A stretch of DNA of 36,805 nt. Origin: an uncultured Bacteroidales bacterium (GTDB lineage Bacteria; Bacteroidota; Bacteroidia; Bacteroidales; Paludibacteraceae). The position numbers and the translations under genes were made by a program. Positions 24,145-31,833 of this stretch are shown here, piece after piece. Each line of letters opens with the position of its first letter. The stretch's first letter is position 1. The notes beneath the pieces were generated by a model. That model worked only from the letters and a program-made list of their open reading frames with translations. It was not told the DNA's origin and did not search any database. Where the stretch lies: positions 1 through 36,805 of the forward strand of contig CAKUUM010000019.1 of NCBI GenBank assembly GCA_934692905.1, read 5' to 3'.

Positions 24145-25212
24145 ATGAAATCAACCAAAAACATCTCAGTATGGCTCCTCAAAGTGAGGACCAAACTGCA
24201 CACTGCCCGTCCTGTCCGCATCTTGGTGTATATGTGCGGGGGCATCGTGACAGTGGCTATCGTTTGTGCACTATGCGGCACATTCGGGCGTACTGCACGC
24301 TCCAGGCAAATCACTAAAAAACTATATGGTGAGGAGATAGGTGACAACGGACTTCGCTACAAATACGGCGACCATATCTATGACCCGAAAACAGGCAAGG
24401 TATTGTTGGACAGTATCTTGTGGCTATACGTGGGACGAGGAGACACTATCGGCATTGTTGCCAAACACAATAAACGCGCATACCTCAGCCTTAACACCGC
24501 CCGCCTGCTCACTCCGTTGGAGTATGATAAAGCATGGGCATTTAGTTCAGACCGTGGCGTGATGGTGAAGAAAGACACTATCTACATATTCCGCAGAGAC
24601 GGCTCCATCGTCAACCGTCACGGTCTGTGCTATCGGGGGCAGTATGAGTTGCTGTATTACCACGGCAAGTTGGTGGTTTGCGATGAGAATGACCTCTACG
24701 GGGTGCTTGACACCGCTGCCAACTGGGTACTGCCGGCACAATACACCTACATTGACAACAACTACCAGCACCAACTTTACAACACCAAACTCGGCGAACA
24801 ATGTATTGTCTATAACTACGACCTTGACACCGTCCTTATGGGTAACTACAAGTCCATGAACATTGACTGGTCGGAAGGTATTATCGCCACAGAGTACAAC
24901 GGTGTGCAACATCTGTTTGATTATCAGGGAAGGCTGGTGTATGAGGTTATCTACAAGCGGATACGCGAACTCGCCTGCAAAACCAACCGCAAGGATGCTG
25001 CAGGCAACTACATCTACGAGGACACCGACTGCTATGTATATGTGGATTACAACGATAAATGCGGGCTTATGGACAAGCACTACCGCGTACTGACACCTCC
25101 TCTGTTCCATGACATAGAGGCACAGACAAAGCATATCTTCTTTGCCTCGTTCGGTGACTATTACGGTCACTTCGGTACACTGATTGACGACCATGGCAAA
25201 GCGATTCGCTAA
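24145..25212 (+). CDS. Membrane-anchored WG-repeat-like protein
   Basis: The 355-residue protein has a basic N-terminus and one membrane segment at about residues 27-47 (ILVYMCGGIVTVAIVCALCG). The rest would be periplasmic. That region shows degenerate repeats resembling WG/KWG beta units: DRGVMVKKDTIYIFRRDGSI, NDLYGVLDTAANWVLPAQYT and NDKCGLMDKHYRVLTPP. The repeats follow the pattern x-x-G-h-h-D-x-x-G-x-h-h-h-x-P. The family name is a recognition from pattern, not a search. It overlaps the transglycosylase gene by 20 bases, suggesting translational coupling and a shared envelope role. Confidence 0.65.
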   Translation: MKSTKNISVWLLKVRTKLHTARPVRILVYMCGGIVTVAIVCALCGTFGRTARSRQITKKLYGEEIGDNGLRYKYGDHIYDPKTGKVLLDSILWLYVGRGDTIGIVAKHNKRAYLSLNTARLLTPLEYDKAWAFSSDRGVMVKKDTIYIFRRDGSIVNRHGLCYRGQYELLYYHGKLVVCDENDLYGVLDTAANWVLPAQYTYIDNNYQHQLYNTKLGEQCIVYNYDLDTVLMGNYKSMNIDWSEGIIATEYNGVQHLFDYQGRLVYEVIYKRIRELACKTNRKDAAGNYIYEDTDCYVYVDYNDKCGLMDKHYRVLTPPLFHDIEAQTKHIFFASFGDYYGHFGTLIDDHGKAIR

Positions 25213-25900
25213 ATATCTCTCCGTGCTGGTGGCAGCCTTTGTGCTGTCATCGGTCGGTGTGGTGATATACTACCGTTTTGCACCTGTACGTATCACGCCG
25301 TTGATGCTGATACGGAAGGCGGAAGCCCGTCGCCAGGGGCGTACGTTGTCTGTCAGGCAACAGTGGGTACCGATAGAGGATATTTCGCCCGCGTTGATAG
25401 CAGCGGTAGTCAATAGTGAGGACGCACATTTCTATGAGCATAGCGGTTTCGACATGGAGGCAATTGCCAATGCGTATCATATAAATCGTGCTTGCGGGTG
25501 TATCGTTATGGGTGGCAGCACCATCTCGCAGCAGACTGCCAAGAATGTCTTTTGCACGCCTTCGCGTACCTATTGGCGCAAGGCATTGGAGGCGTATTTC
25601 ACGGTGTTGATAGAGTTTTTGTGGGGCAAGGAACGTATTATGGAGGTCTATCTCAATGTGATAGAGTTGGGTGACGGAGTGTTCGGCGTGGAAGCCGCTT
25701 CGCAGTGCTATTTCCAACTTCCTGCCTGCTCTTTGTCAGCGGAAAAGGCGAACCGGCTGTGTGTGATGATACCCAATCCGTGTTCTCATCAGAAGAGATA
25801 TATGGAGGTGTTTACGGGTAACGCAACAGGCTGTGAGGGCAACAGGGATATACCTGATTTGTCCCCACACACCTGCACAACCTCGCGGCAAGGTCAGTAG
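25193..25900 (+). CDS. mtgA: Monofunctional biosynthetic peptidoglycan transglycosylase (GT51)
   Basis: The enzyme polymerises lipid II into glycan strands at the outer face of the inner membrane. The 235 residues have one N-terminal membrane helix (8-27) and the GT51 motifs: catalytic Glu76 in NSEDAHFYEHSGFD, GGSTISQQTAKNVF (107-120) and KALEAYFTVLIEFLWGKERI with MEVYLN (130-155). The ATG at 25193 is preferred over a TTG three codons earlier. The start overlaps the upstream gene by 20 bases. After VMIPNP the usual basic C-terminal helix is missing. The last residues (TTSRQGQ and stop) are encoded by the flank of composite repeat copy 3, so the C-terminus looks eroded or replaced. Confidence 0.9.
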   Translation: MAKRFAKYLSVLVAAFVLSSVGVVIYYRFAPVRITPLMLIRKAEARRQGRTLSVRQQWVPIEDISPALIAAVVNSEDAHFYEHSGFDMEAIANAYHINRACGCIVMGGSTISQQTAKNVFCTPSRTYWRKALEAYFTVLIEFLWGKERIMEVYLNVIELGDGVFGVEAASQCYFQLPACSLSAEKANRLCVMIPNPCSHQKRYMEVFTGNATGCEGNRDIPDLSPHTCTTSRQGQ

Positions 25901-26029
25901 AATCACATACTAATCACATACTAATCTCATACTAATCACATACTAACCACATACACTTAGCCCGACAAATACACGACAACAATGCGGAATTCTCAATGCG
26001 CAATGCACAATGCAGAATGCACAATGCGC
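25881..26029 (+). repeat. Composite 11-bp/core/7-bp repeat, copy 3
   Basis: Flank CTCGCGGCAAGGTCAGTAG (25882-25900) is followed by five 11-bp units (25901-25954) in the order A, A, CTC-variant, A, AAC-variant. Then come the core TTAGCCCGACAAATACACGA (25957-25976), identical to copy 1, and seven 7-bp units (25981-26029). The stop codon of mtgA lies in the flank. The -33 box of the next gene begins 27 bases after the array, the same distance as in copy 1 to within one base. Confidence 0.9.
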
Positions 26030-26055
26030 AAATCATAATTTGATATAGTTTCAAA

Positions 26056-26087
26056 GTTGCCAATGTGGAGAAATTGTTGTATCTTTG
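26056..26087 (+). promoter_or_regulatory. Promoter for the leucine-rich-repeat gene
   Basis: GTTG (26056-26059), 20 bases and TATCTTTG (26080-26087). The ATG at 26109 is about 15 bases after the expected transcription start. Confidence 0.7.
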
Positions 26088-26108
26088 TGGCAAAATTCAG
26101 TAGTTGCT

Positions 26109-27863
26109 ATGCCCGGTATGCACAATCACAGATATTTCGGTGCGGCAGCAGTCCTGGTGCTCGGACTGACCGCCATCTCCACAGATGTTCAAGCCCAAAA
26201 CCTGGGTAACCTTCTGAGAGACGCAGCCCACAGGGCCGCGCAACAAGCCGTGCAGAAAACCATCGAAAAAGCAACTGAAAATCAGAAAGACAAGCAGGAC
26301 CCTACGCAGAAAACGAACTCGAAACAGAGCCAAAGAAACAAGCAAATCGAGCAACAAATGGACGCCATGGTGCACCCCGGAGCCAGCAAGGAGAGTATGG
26401 AAGACGAGGCTCCGACAGTCCGTTTGCCCAAGCAGCACACGGCATTGTTCGCCCCCCTCGGCTACCCCATAGAGGAACATTTCGGTGTGCTGAGCGTGAA
26501 ACCCGTGGTGCCGCCCAAGAAAGCCGCCGACCAAGTGGATTGGGTGGATAATATGCCATACGTGTTAGACCTTGACAACCAGAGCCTTGTGGAAGAATTG
26601 CGGGTGTATGAGACCGCAGAAGAGAAGGGCATCAACATGAACCTGTCGCCCGCCTACCATCGCGCCAACTCGGTGAAAGATGTGCTGTGGGCACGATGCG
26701 ACGCCCTCAATAAATTCGTGGAACTATATAATGAGGTCCTTGAAGAATATGTGATGGACGACACCCCGAATTGGGTTATCAACGGGACCCACAGACGCAT
26801 GGCGGATATCCTGGAAGGGGATGCATACAAGACGGTAATCCGCTCTTCCCTCATGCCGCTGTTTGTGTTGGACGGGTACATATCCGATGACACCAAAGCC
26901 TATTTTGCCGCACACGGCGGTTATGAGAACGCCCACAAGGTGAAATGGACGGCATGGGACCCCGAACCCGACAAGAAGCAGATTAGCACGTCCGATGCGG
27001 GGCAGACGGGAAAGGTGCTCAGCGAGAACAGTTCGGGTGCCCACGTGGATGTCGCAGGTATCGTGTATGTGCTGCACAGCGGCAAAAAGAACTATGCTTT
27101 CGCGTCCGAACTGGCGACTACAGCCGTTGCGGGGAAAGATGTCGTGATACCCGACTATGTCAATTACAACGGCAGAAAATACCCTGTGACGTCGATGCGC
27201 GGCGACCTGTTCGCCCAAACAACCATCCGCTCCGTCAAACTGCCGGCGACCTTGGAAGAGATACCCAACGGGGCTTTTGCGGGCACACCTATCACGGAAA
27301 TAACCATCCCCTCCAGCGTAGAAATCGTGCAAGGGTCGGTGTTCCGCGACTGCAAGAACCTCACGAGAGTCGTGTTTGAGAGCGACAACATGGAGGCTGT
27401 TCACGGCTGTTTCCAGAACTGCGTCAAACTGCAGCAGGTGGTATTTCCGAAAACCATCAGAGACAGAATGAGTTACGATATGTTTGCGGGTTGCACGGCA
27501 CTCACAAGCGTGACGCTTCCGCAGAACCTGAAAGTGTTGCCCGAGCGGTTCTTTGACGGCTGTAAGATGCTGACAACCATCGAGTTGCCATTGAGCGTCC
27601 AACAGGTAGGGGCGGGAGCGTTTATGAATAGCGGGCTGGTGACGGTGAGTATGCCGGGTGTAACCGACCTTGAGGATGGGGCGTTTATGGGCTGCAAGAA
27701 CCTCAAAACGGTGAAAATCAATTCGATACTCGAGGAGAAACTGAAGGCGGATAATTTCTGGAGTTATGTGACCAATTTCTCGGAATGCCCCAACCTGCAA
27801 CCCAAGATGGCGGACGGAGAGATACTGCTGCCAGACGGTATTGTGGTGATTGACAAGAAGTAA
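26109..27863 (+). CDS. Secreted BspA-type leucine-rich-repeat protein
   Basis: From the ATG at 26109 the protein has 584 residues. A TTG further upstream lies inside the -7 box and is excluded. A signal peptide (1-30, ending DVQAQ) is followed by an Ala/Gln/Lys-rich helical stretch (about 35-85). A middle region without recognised family extends to about 300. LRR_5/BspA-type repeats then occupy about 320-560: SVKLPATLEEIPNGAFAGTP, EITIPSSVEIVQGSVFRDCK, SVTLPQNLKVLPERFFDGCK. Such repeats often mediate binding at the cell surface. It ends ten bases before dnaG and may be co-transcribed with it. No C-terminal sorting domain is visible. Confidence 0.85.
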   Translation: MPGMHNHRYFGAAAVLVLGLTAISTDVQAQNLGNLLRDAAHRAAQQAVQKTIEKATENQKDKQDPTQKTNSKQSQRNKQIEQQMDAMVHPGASKESMEDEAPTVRLPKQHTALFAPLGYPIEEHFGVLSVKPVVPPKKAADQVDWVDNMPYVLDLDNQSLVEELRVYETAEEKGINMNLSPAYHRANSVKDVLWARCDALNKFVELYNEVLEEYVMDDTPNWVINGTHRRMADILEGDAYKTVIRSSLMPLFVLDGYISDDTKAYFAAHGGYENAHKVKWTAWDPEPDKKQISTSDAGQTGKVLSENSSGAHVDVAGIVYVLHSGKKNYAFASELATTAVAGKDVVIPDYVNYNGRKYPVTSMRGDLFAQTTIRSVKLPATLEEIPNGAFAGTPITEITIPSSVEIVQGSVFRDCKNLTRVVFESDNMEAVHGCFQNCVKLQQVVFPKTIRDRMSYDMFAGCTALTSVTLPQNLKVLPERFFDGCKMLTTIELPLSVQQVGAGAFMNSGLVTVSMPGVTDLEDGAFMGCKNLKTVKINSILEEKLKADNFWSYVTNFSECPNLQPKMADGEILLPDGIVVIDKK

Positions 27864-27873
27864 GGAGCCCTGA

Positions 27874-29826
27874 ATGATACCTCGCGAGACCATAGAACGT
27901 GTGTTTGCCGCCGCCAAGATAGAGGAGGTGGTGGGTGATTACGTCACGCTGAAGCGGCGTGGTGCGAACCTTATCGGGTTGTGTCCGTTTCACGATGAGA
28001 AGACGGGTTCGTTTACCGTGTCGCCGAGCAAGGGCATCTTCAAGTGTTTTGGTTGCGGCAAAGCGGGGCATGCCGTGGGGTTCCTGATGGAGATAGAGCA
28101 ATGCTCATACGTGGAGGCGATACGCATGCTTGCCAAGCGTTACCACATCGAGATAGAGGAGCGCGAACTCACGCCCGAAGAGCAACAGCGGCAGGACGAC
28201 AGGGAGTCGATGTTCGTGGTGAATGAGTTTGCCAACAAGTGGTTCCAAGACCAGTTGTGGAGCACCGACGAGGGCAGGGCTGCGGGTATGAGTTATCTGC
28301 GGGAGCGCGGCTTGCGCGAAGATACGATACGCAAGTTCCAAATCGGTTACTCGCCCGAGCGGGCTACCCTGTGGGCGGCAGCCAAGCAGGCGGGCTATCA
28401 GGAGAAGTACCTTGTGAATGACCCTGAAAACGAACCGCATATCGGTACGGGCGTTTGCCTGAAGAGTCAGGACGGACGGTTGTACGATAGATTCCGCGGG
28501 CGCGTGATATTTCCGTTCTTCTCCGCCAGCGGGAAGGTGGTGGGCTTTGCGGGACGACTGCTGAAGAAGAACGACAAAGCGGGCAAGTATGTGAATTCGC
28601 CTACCTCGCCATTGTTCGAGAAACACAACGAGTTGTACGGGCTATACCAAGCCAAACAAGCCATCGCGAAGCAGGACTGCTGCTACCTCGTGGAGGGGCA
28701 GATGGACGTGATACAGATGGTGCAGTCGGGCATTGAGAATGTGGTGGCATCGGGCGGCACGTCGCTTACCATCCCGCAGGTGAAACTCATGCACCGTTAC
28801 ACCGAGAACATCACCATCCTCTACGACGGCGACAAGGCGGGTATCAAAGCGGCATTGCGAGGCATTGACATGATACTGGAGGAGGGCATCAACGTGAAGG
28901 TGGTGCTGCTGCCCGACGGTGAAGACCCTGATTCGTATGCCCGCAGCCATAATGCAGCGGATTTCATCGCGTTTATCCAGGCGGCACAGAAAGACTTTAT
29001 CCATTTCAAAGCGGATTTATTGGGTCAAGACGCAGGAGATGACCCTATTAAACGTGCTGAGGTCGTAAATCAGATGGTACAATCCATCTCTATTATTCCT
29101 GATATTGTCAAGCGACAGGAATATATCAAGGATAGTGCCCGACTATTAGGCACACAAGAAGATATTATTGCTCGAAAAATCAAAGATGTACGTGTTAAGT
29201 TAGCACAAGGGAAGACCAAAGAGGAGGCGTATGATGCCCTTGACACGCATTTAGAACAGAATGTATTAGAGCAGAATCTTCTTAACCTCATACAAGTAAT
29301 TATTCGCTATGGAGAGTATGCGATAGGCACATATGGTGAACAACCCGTTTTGGCTGGTGAATATATCATTCAGGAGATACGTAATGATGGAGTTCAAATT
29401 GAAAACCCGACCTATCAATCTATATTGGATGAATATATGGAGCATTGCCATGAGCAAGGTTTTGTTGCTTCCACTTACTTTTTGCATCACCCCAATATAT
29501 ATATCAGCCAATTGGCAGTAGAACTAACTACAGACAAATACCAACTCAGCAGTATCTACAGCCAGCGCAGTATCTCGGAGAACGTGACGCAGGAGGTGAA
29601 GGTGCAGACCGATGCCGATGTGCTGCCCGAACTGATACAGCGGCTGCTGTTGGAACTCAAATACACCATTGTGAACGAGCGCATTGATGCCATGCAGGCT
29701 ATGCTTCGCGATGCGCAGAACAGCGGCGACTGGGAGTTGATACGCACCATTCTGGAGCAACAGCCGTTGCTGATGAACATGCGGCAGCAACTATGCCGTG
29801 CCCTCGGGAACAGGGTGATTGTGTAA
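27874..29826 (+). CDS. dnaG: DNA primase
   Basis: The enzyme makes RNA primers for replication. The 650 residues contain a CHC2 zinc finger (Cys37, His40, Cys58, Cys61), the RNA-polymerase core with YDRFRGRVIFPFF (204-216), and TOPRIM motifs EGQMD (Glu274) and LYDGDKAG (Asp318, Asp320) with DGEDPDS (348-354). The C-terminal part is the helicase-binding region. An AAGGAG-type sequence lies seven bases before the ATG, a stronger Shine-Dalgarno than most genes here. Codons about 380-552 are markedly AT-rich: hand-counted 60-base samples give 42% GC at 29101 and 38% at 29281, against 55% at 28681. Higher GC returns after about 29540. The frame is intact. Confidence 0.96.
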   Translation: MIPRETIERVFAAAKIEEVVGDYVTLKRRGANLIGLCPFHDEKTGSFTVSPSKGIFKCFGCGKAGHAVGFLMEIEQCSYVEAIRMLAKRYHIEIEERELTPEEQQRQDDRESMFVVNEFANKWFQDQLWSTDEGRAAGMSYLRERGLREDTIRKFQIGYSPERATLWAAAKQAGYQEKYLVNDPENEPHIGTGVCLKSQDGRLYDRFRGRVIFPFFSASGKVVGFAGRLLKKNDKAGKYVNSPTSPLFEKHNELYGLYQAKQAIAKQDCCYLVEGQMDVIQMVQSGIENVVASGGTSLTIPQVKLMHRYTENITILYDGDKAGIKAALRGIDMILEEGINVKVVLLPDGEDPDSYARSHNAADFIAFIQAAQKDFIHFKADLLGQDAGDDPIKRAEVVNQMVQSISIIPDIVKRQEYIKDSARLLGTQEDIIARKIKDVRVKLAQGKTKEEAYDALDTHLEQNVLEQNLLNLIQVIIRYGEYAIGTYGEQPVLAGEYIIQEIRNDGVQIENPTYQSILDEYMEHCHEQGFVASTYFLHHPNIYISQLAVELTTDKYQLSSIYSQRSISENVTQEVKVQTDADVLPELIQRLLLELKYTIVNERIDAMQAMLRDAQNSGDWELIRTILEQQPLLMNMRQQLCRALGNRVIV

Positions 29827-29837
29827 CAAGAAACAAA

Positions 29838-29944
29838 GAATTAATGGTCAATTATACGGTAATTAACGGAGCATAAATTCGTGGTTAATTACATGGATAA
29901 TTATATGTTTGGAGACGCAAATCGTACATCGTAAATTCGTAAAT
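29838..29944. repeat. Interspersed AT-rich repeat, family B, copy 2
   Basis: The same two blocks as at 22846-22945 occur in the same order and strand, separated by a slightly longer middle. They fill the spacer between dnaG and the radical SAM gene. No Bacteroidota -33/-7 promoter is evident here. Confidence 0.75.
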
Positions 29945-29957
29945 TGTAAATAATATC

Positions 29958-30725
29958 ATGTTATTTTCCAATATCGCTTACGGACCTATTCATTCGCGCC
30001 GGTTGGGCACGTCGTTGGGCATGGAACTCATGCCGTTGGAGCACAAACTCTGCACGTTTGATTGTGTGTATTGCGAGTGCGGGTTCAATCAGCCCGTGCC
30101 GCACCCTGTACTGCCTACGCGCGAGGAGGTGCGGCAGGCACTGACGGACAAGTTGCAAGCCCTGAAAAGTGAGGGGACGAACATCGACGTGATTACGTTC
30201 AGCGGCAACGGGGAACCGACCTTGCACCCTGATTTTCACGGGATTATCCTTGACACATGCGCTTTGCGCGATGAATACTTCCCCAAGGCAAAGGTGTCGG
30301 TACTGAGCAACTCCACCCAACTCGCCCGTCCTGATGTGGTGGAGGCATTGCGCGTGTGCGACAACCGTATCTTGAAACTCGACTCCGCTATTGACAGCAC
30401 CATGCGCGCTATCGACCAACCTGTAAACAAAGACCTGACAGTCAGCACAATCATGCACCTGTTGCAGCAGTTCGACGGCGACTTCACGTTGCAGACCTGC
30501 TTTCTGCGCGGTGACCATAACGGCGTGCATATCGACAATACCACGCCCGACGAAGTGCAGGCATGGTATGATGCGGTGGACAGGTTGCATCCCAAGCAGA
30601 TAATGATGTATGTGATAGACCGCGCTACGCCTGTAAAGACACTGGAGAAGGTCTCGCGCGAGGATATGGAGCGCATAGCGGCTCCTCTCCGTGCCAAGGG
30701 TTACGACGTCATCGTCAGCGCATAA
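29958..30725 (+). CDS. Radical SAM protein (COG0731-like)
   Basis: The 255-residue protein carries the radical SAM cluster motif as Cys32-x3-Cys36-x2-Cys39 (LCTFDCVYCECG). A GNGEPTLHPDF motif, typical of SAM binding, follows. The N-terminal AYGPIHSRRLGTSLGMELMP resembles the GPVxSRRLG start of the COG0731 group of Fe-S oxidoreductases, some of which are related to the wybutosine enzyme TYW1. The reaction and substrate are unknown. The last 11 bases overlap the 3' end of the convergent glycosyltransferase-like gene. Confidence 0.85.
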   Translation: MLFSNIAYGPIHSRRLGTSLGMELMPLEHKLCTFDCVYCECGFNQPVPHPVLPTREEVRQALTDKLQALKSEGTNIDVITFSGNGEPTLHPDFHGIILDTCALRDEYFPKAKVSVLSNSTQLARPDVVEALRVCDNRILKLDSAIDSTMRAIDQPVNKDLTVSTIMHLLQQFDGDFTLQTCFLRGDHNGVHIDNTTPDEVQAWYDAVDRLHPKQIMMYVIDRATPVKTLEKVSREDMERIAAPLRAKGYDVIVSA

Positions 30726-31674
30726 CTGCCGTTGGGCGGGTTGTAAGGTGCCGGCAGAGATACTCCTGTTCCGGCTGATCGGGGGTGGGGTGCCACTCTG
30801 CCTTGTCCAGTACACCCAGACGGGCAAGGTCCATGACCGTGCTGTAACCGCTGCGGACGATGATGCGTTGAGCACCCGTCAGCGCCTGCGCCAAAAGGGT
30901 ATCATCCATATGCGGGACAATGGTGATATTCCCCATGCTTATATGCGTCATCGGTTCGCCCATCTTGCCGCGAACCAGCAGTACACGTTGCCCCGTATGT
31001 GCCAAACGCGCTATGATTTCCTTCTCTAACAAGGTGCGCTGCGGTTCCAACCCCGACAGCACCGCCACCACCTCGTAAGGGCTGTCCATAGGGGCAGGAG
31101 GCACCTGCAAACGCGACAGCGGACCTATATACCGCACCCGCGTATCCATACTTCCGCCATGGCCCAATGCCCCCGAGAGGTTATGCTGCGTATCCGCATA
31201 GTCAGGCACCCATATCTCGTCAAAACGCTGATATACAGCGCGGTGCATTGCTTGCGCTACGGGCTGCAACCCACGCAGACGACGTGGCAGACGGACATAC
31301 AATTGGTGCGTCATATACACACAATGCACTTTTTGGTTGCGCAAGCCGAACCTGTTGTCGGATATTATCCAATCGAAGTGTTCTTTTCGCAACAACGCAC
31401 GCAGGCAGAGCCTGTCCGCCAATGCGAAATGCACTAACTGCGGCACTGCGCGGAGATAGAAACACCGTTGCTTTTTGCCCCTGTCGTACCTCAGATGCAG
31501 GGGTGCCAATGCTACCCACGGCAAGCCAGGAAAAGTGCGACGCAACAGCAGCAGGCTCTCGCCGTCACCGCCCAGCACCACCTCATCGCCCGCAGCCAAG
31601 TACCTGCGGACAACGGGAATACAGCGCGAGGCATGCCCAAGCCCCCAATTCAGCGGTGCTATCAATACCTTCAT
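30715..31674 (-). CDS. GT-B glycosyltransferase-like protein
   Basis: The 319 residues show the N-terminal GT-B motif NWGLGHASRCIPVVRRYLA (9-27). A C-terminal half contains VLSGLEPQRTLLEKEI, MGNITIVPHMDD and IIVRSGYSTVMDLARLG, which resembles the nucleotide-sugar binding region of MurG-like and MJ1255-like proteins. The donor and acceptor are unknown. The gene is convergent with and overlaps the radical SAM gene by 11 bases. Its start lies about 50 bases downstream of the aspA terminator. No clear promoter was identified. Confidence 0.8.
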   Translation of the reverse strand: MKVLIAPLNWGLGHASRCIPVVRRYLAAGDEVVLGGDGESLLLLRRTFPGLPWVALAPLHLRYDRGKKQRCFYLRAVPQLVHFALADRLCLRALLRKEHFDWIISDNRFGLRNQKVHCVYMTHQLYVRLPRRLRGLQPVAQAMHRAVYQRFDEIWVPDYADTQHNLSGALGHGGSMDTRVRYIGPLSRLQVPPAPMDSPYEVVAVLSGLEPQRTLLEKEIIARLAHTGQRVLLVRGKMGEPMTHISMGNITIVPHMDDTLLAQALTGAQRIIVRSGYSTVMDLARLGVLDKAEWHPTPDQPEQEYLCRHLTTRPTAVMR

Positions 31675-31723
31675 ATGCGTTATTGCGTTGAGTGATGCTG
31701 TTTAATATCGCGGATTCTTACAA

Positions 31724-31758
31724 AAAGAGGTTGCCTGTGTTTGTCAGGCAGCCTCTTT
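31724..31758. terminator. Terminator of aspA
   Basis: AAAGAGGTTGCCTG (31724-31737) pairs with CAGGCAGCCTCTTT (31745-31758) over 14 positions with one G-T pair and a seven-base loop. On the minus strand it ends in a T-run (TTTTTG). It lies 75 bases after the aspA stop. Confidence 0.8.
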
Positions 31759-31833
31759 AACCGGTGTAGTTGTCTAAAAATCTATGCTTTGGCTATTCAA
31801 AGATAGAGTTACGGCAACTACTCGCGAGAGTGA

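Noticed and set aside
26724..27917. 397-codon open frame on the minus strand
   Set aside because: It is antisense to the leucine-rich-repeat gene, which has a signal peptide, repeats and a promoter.
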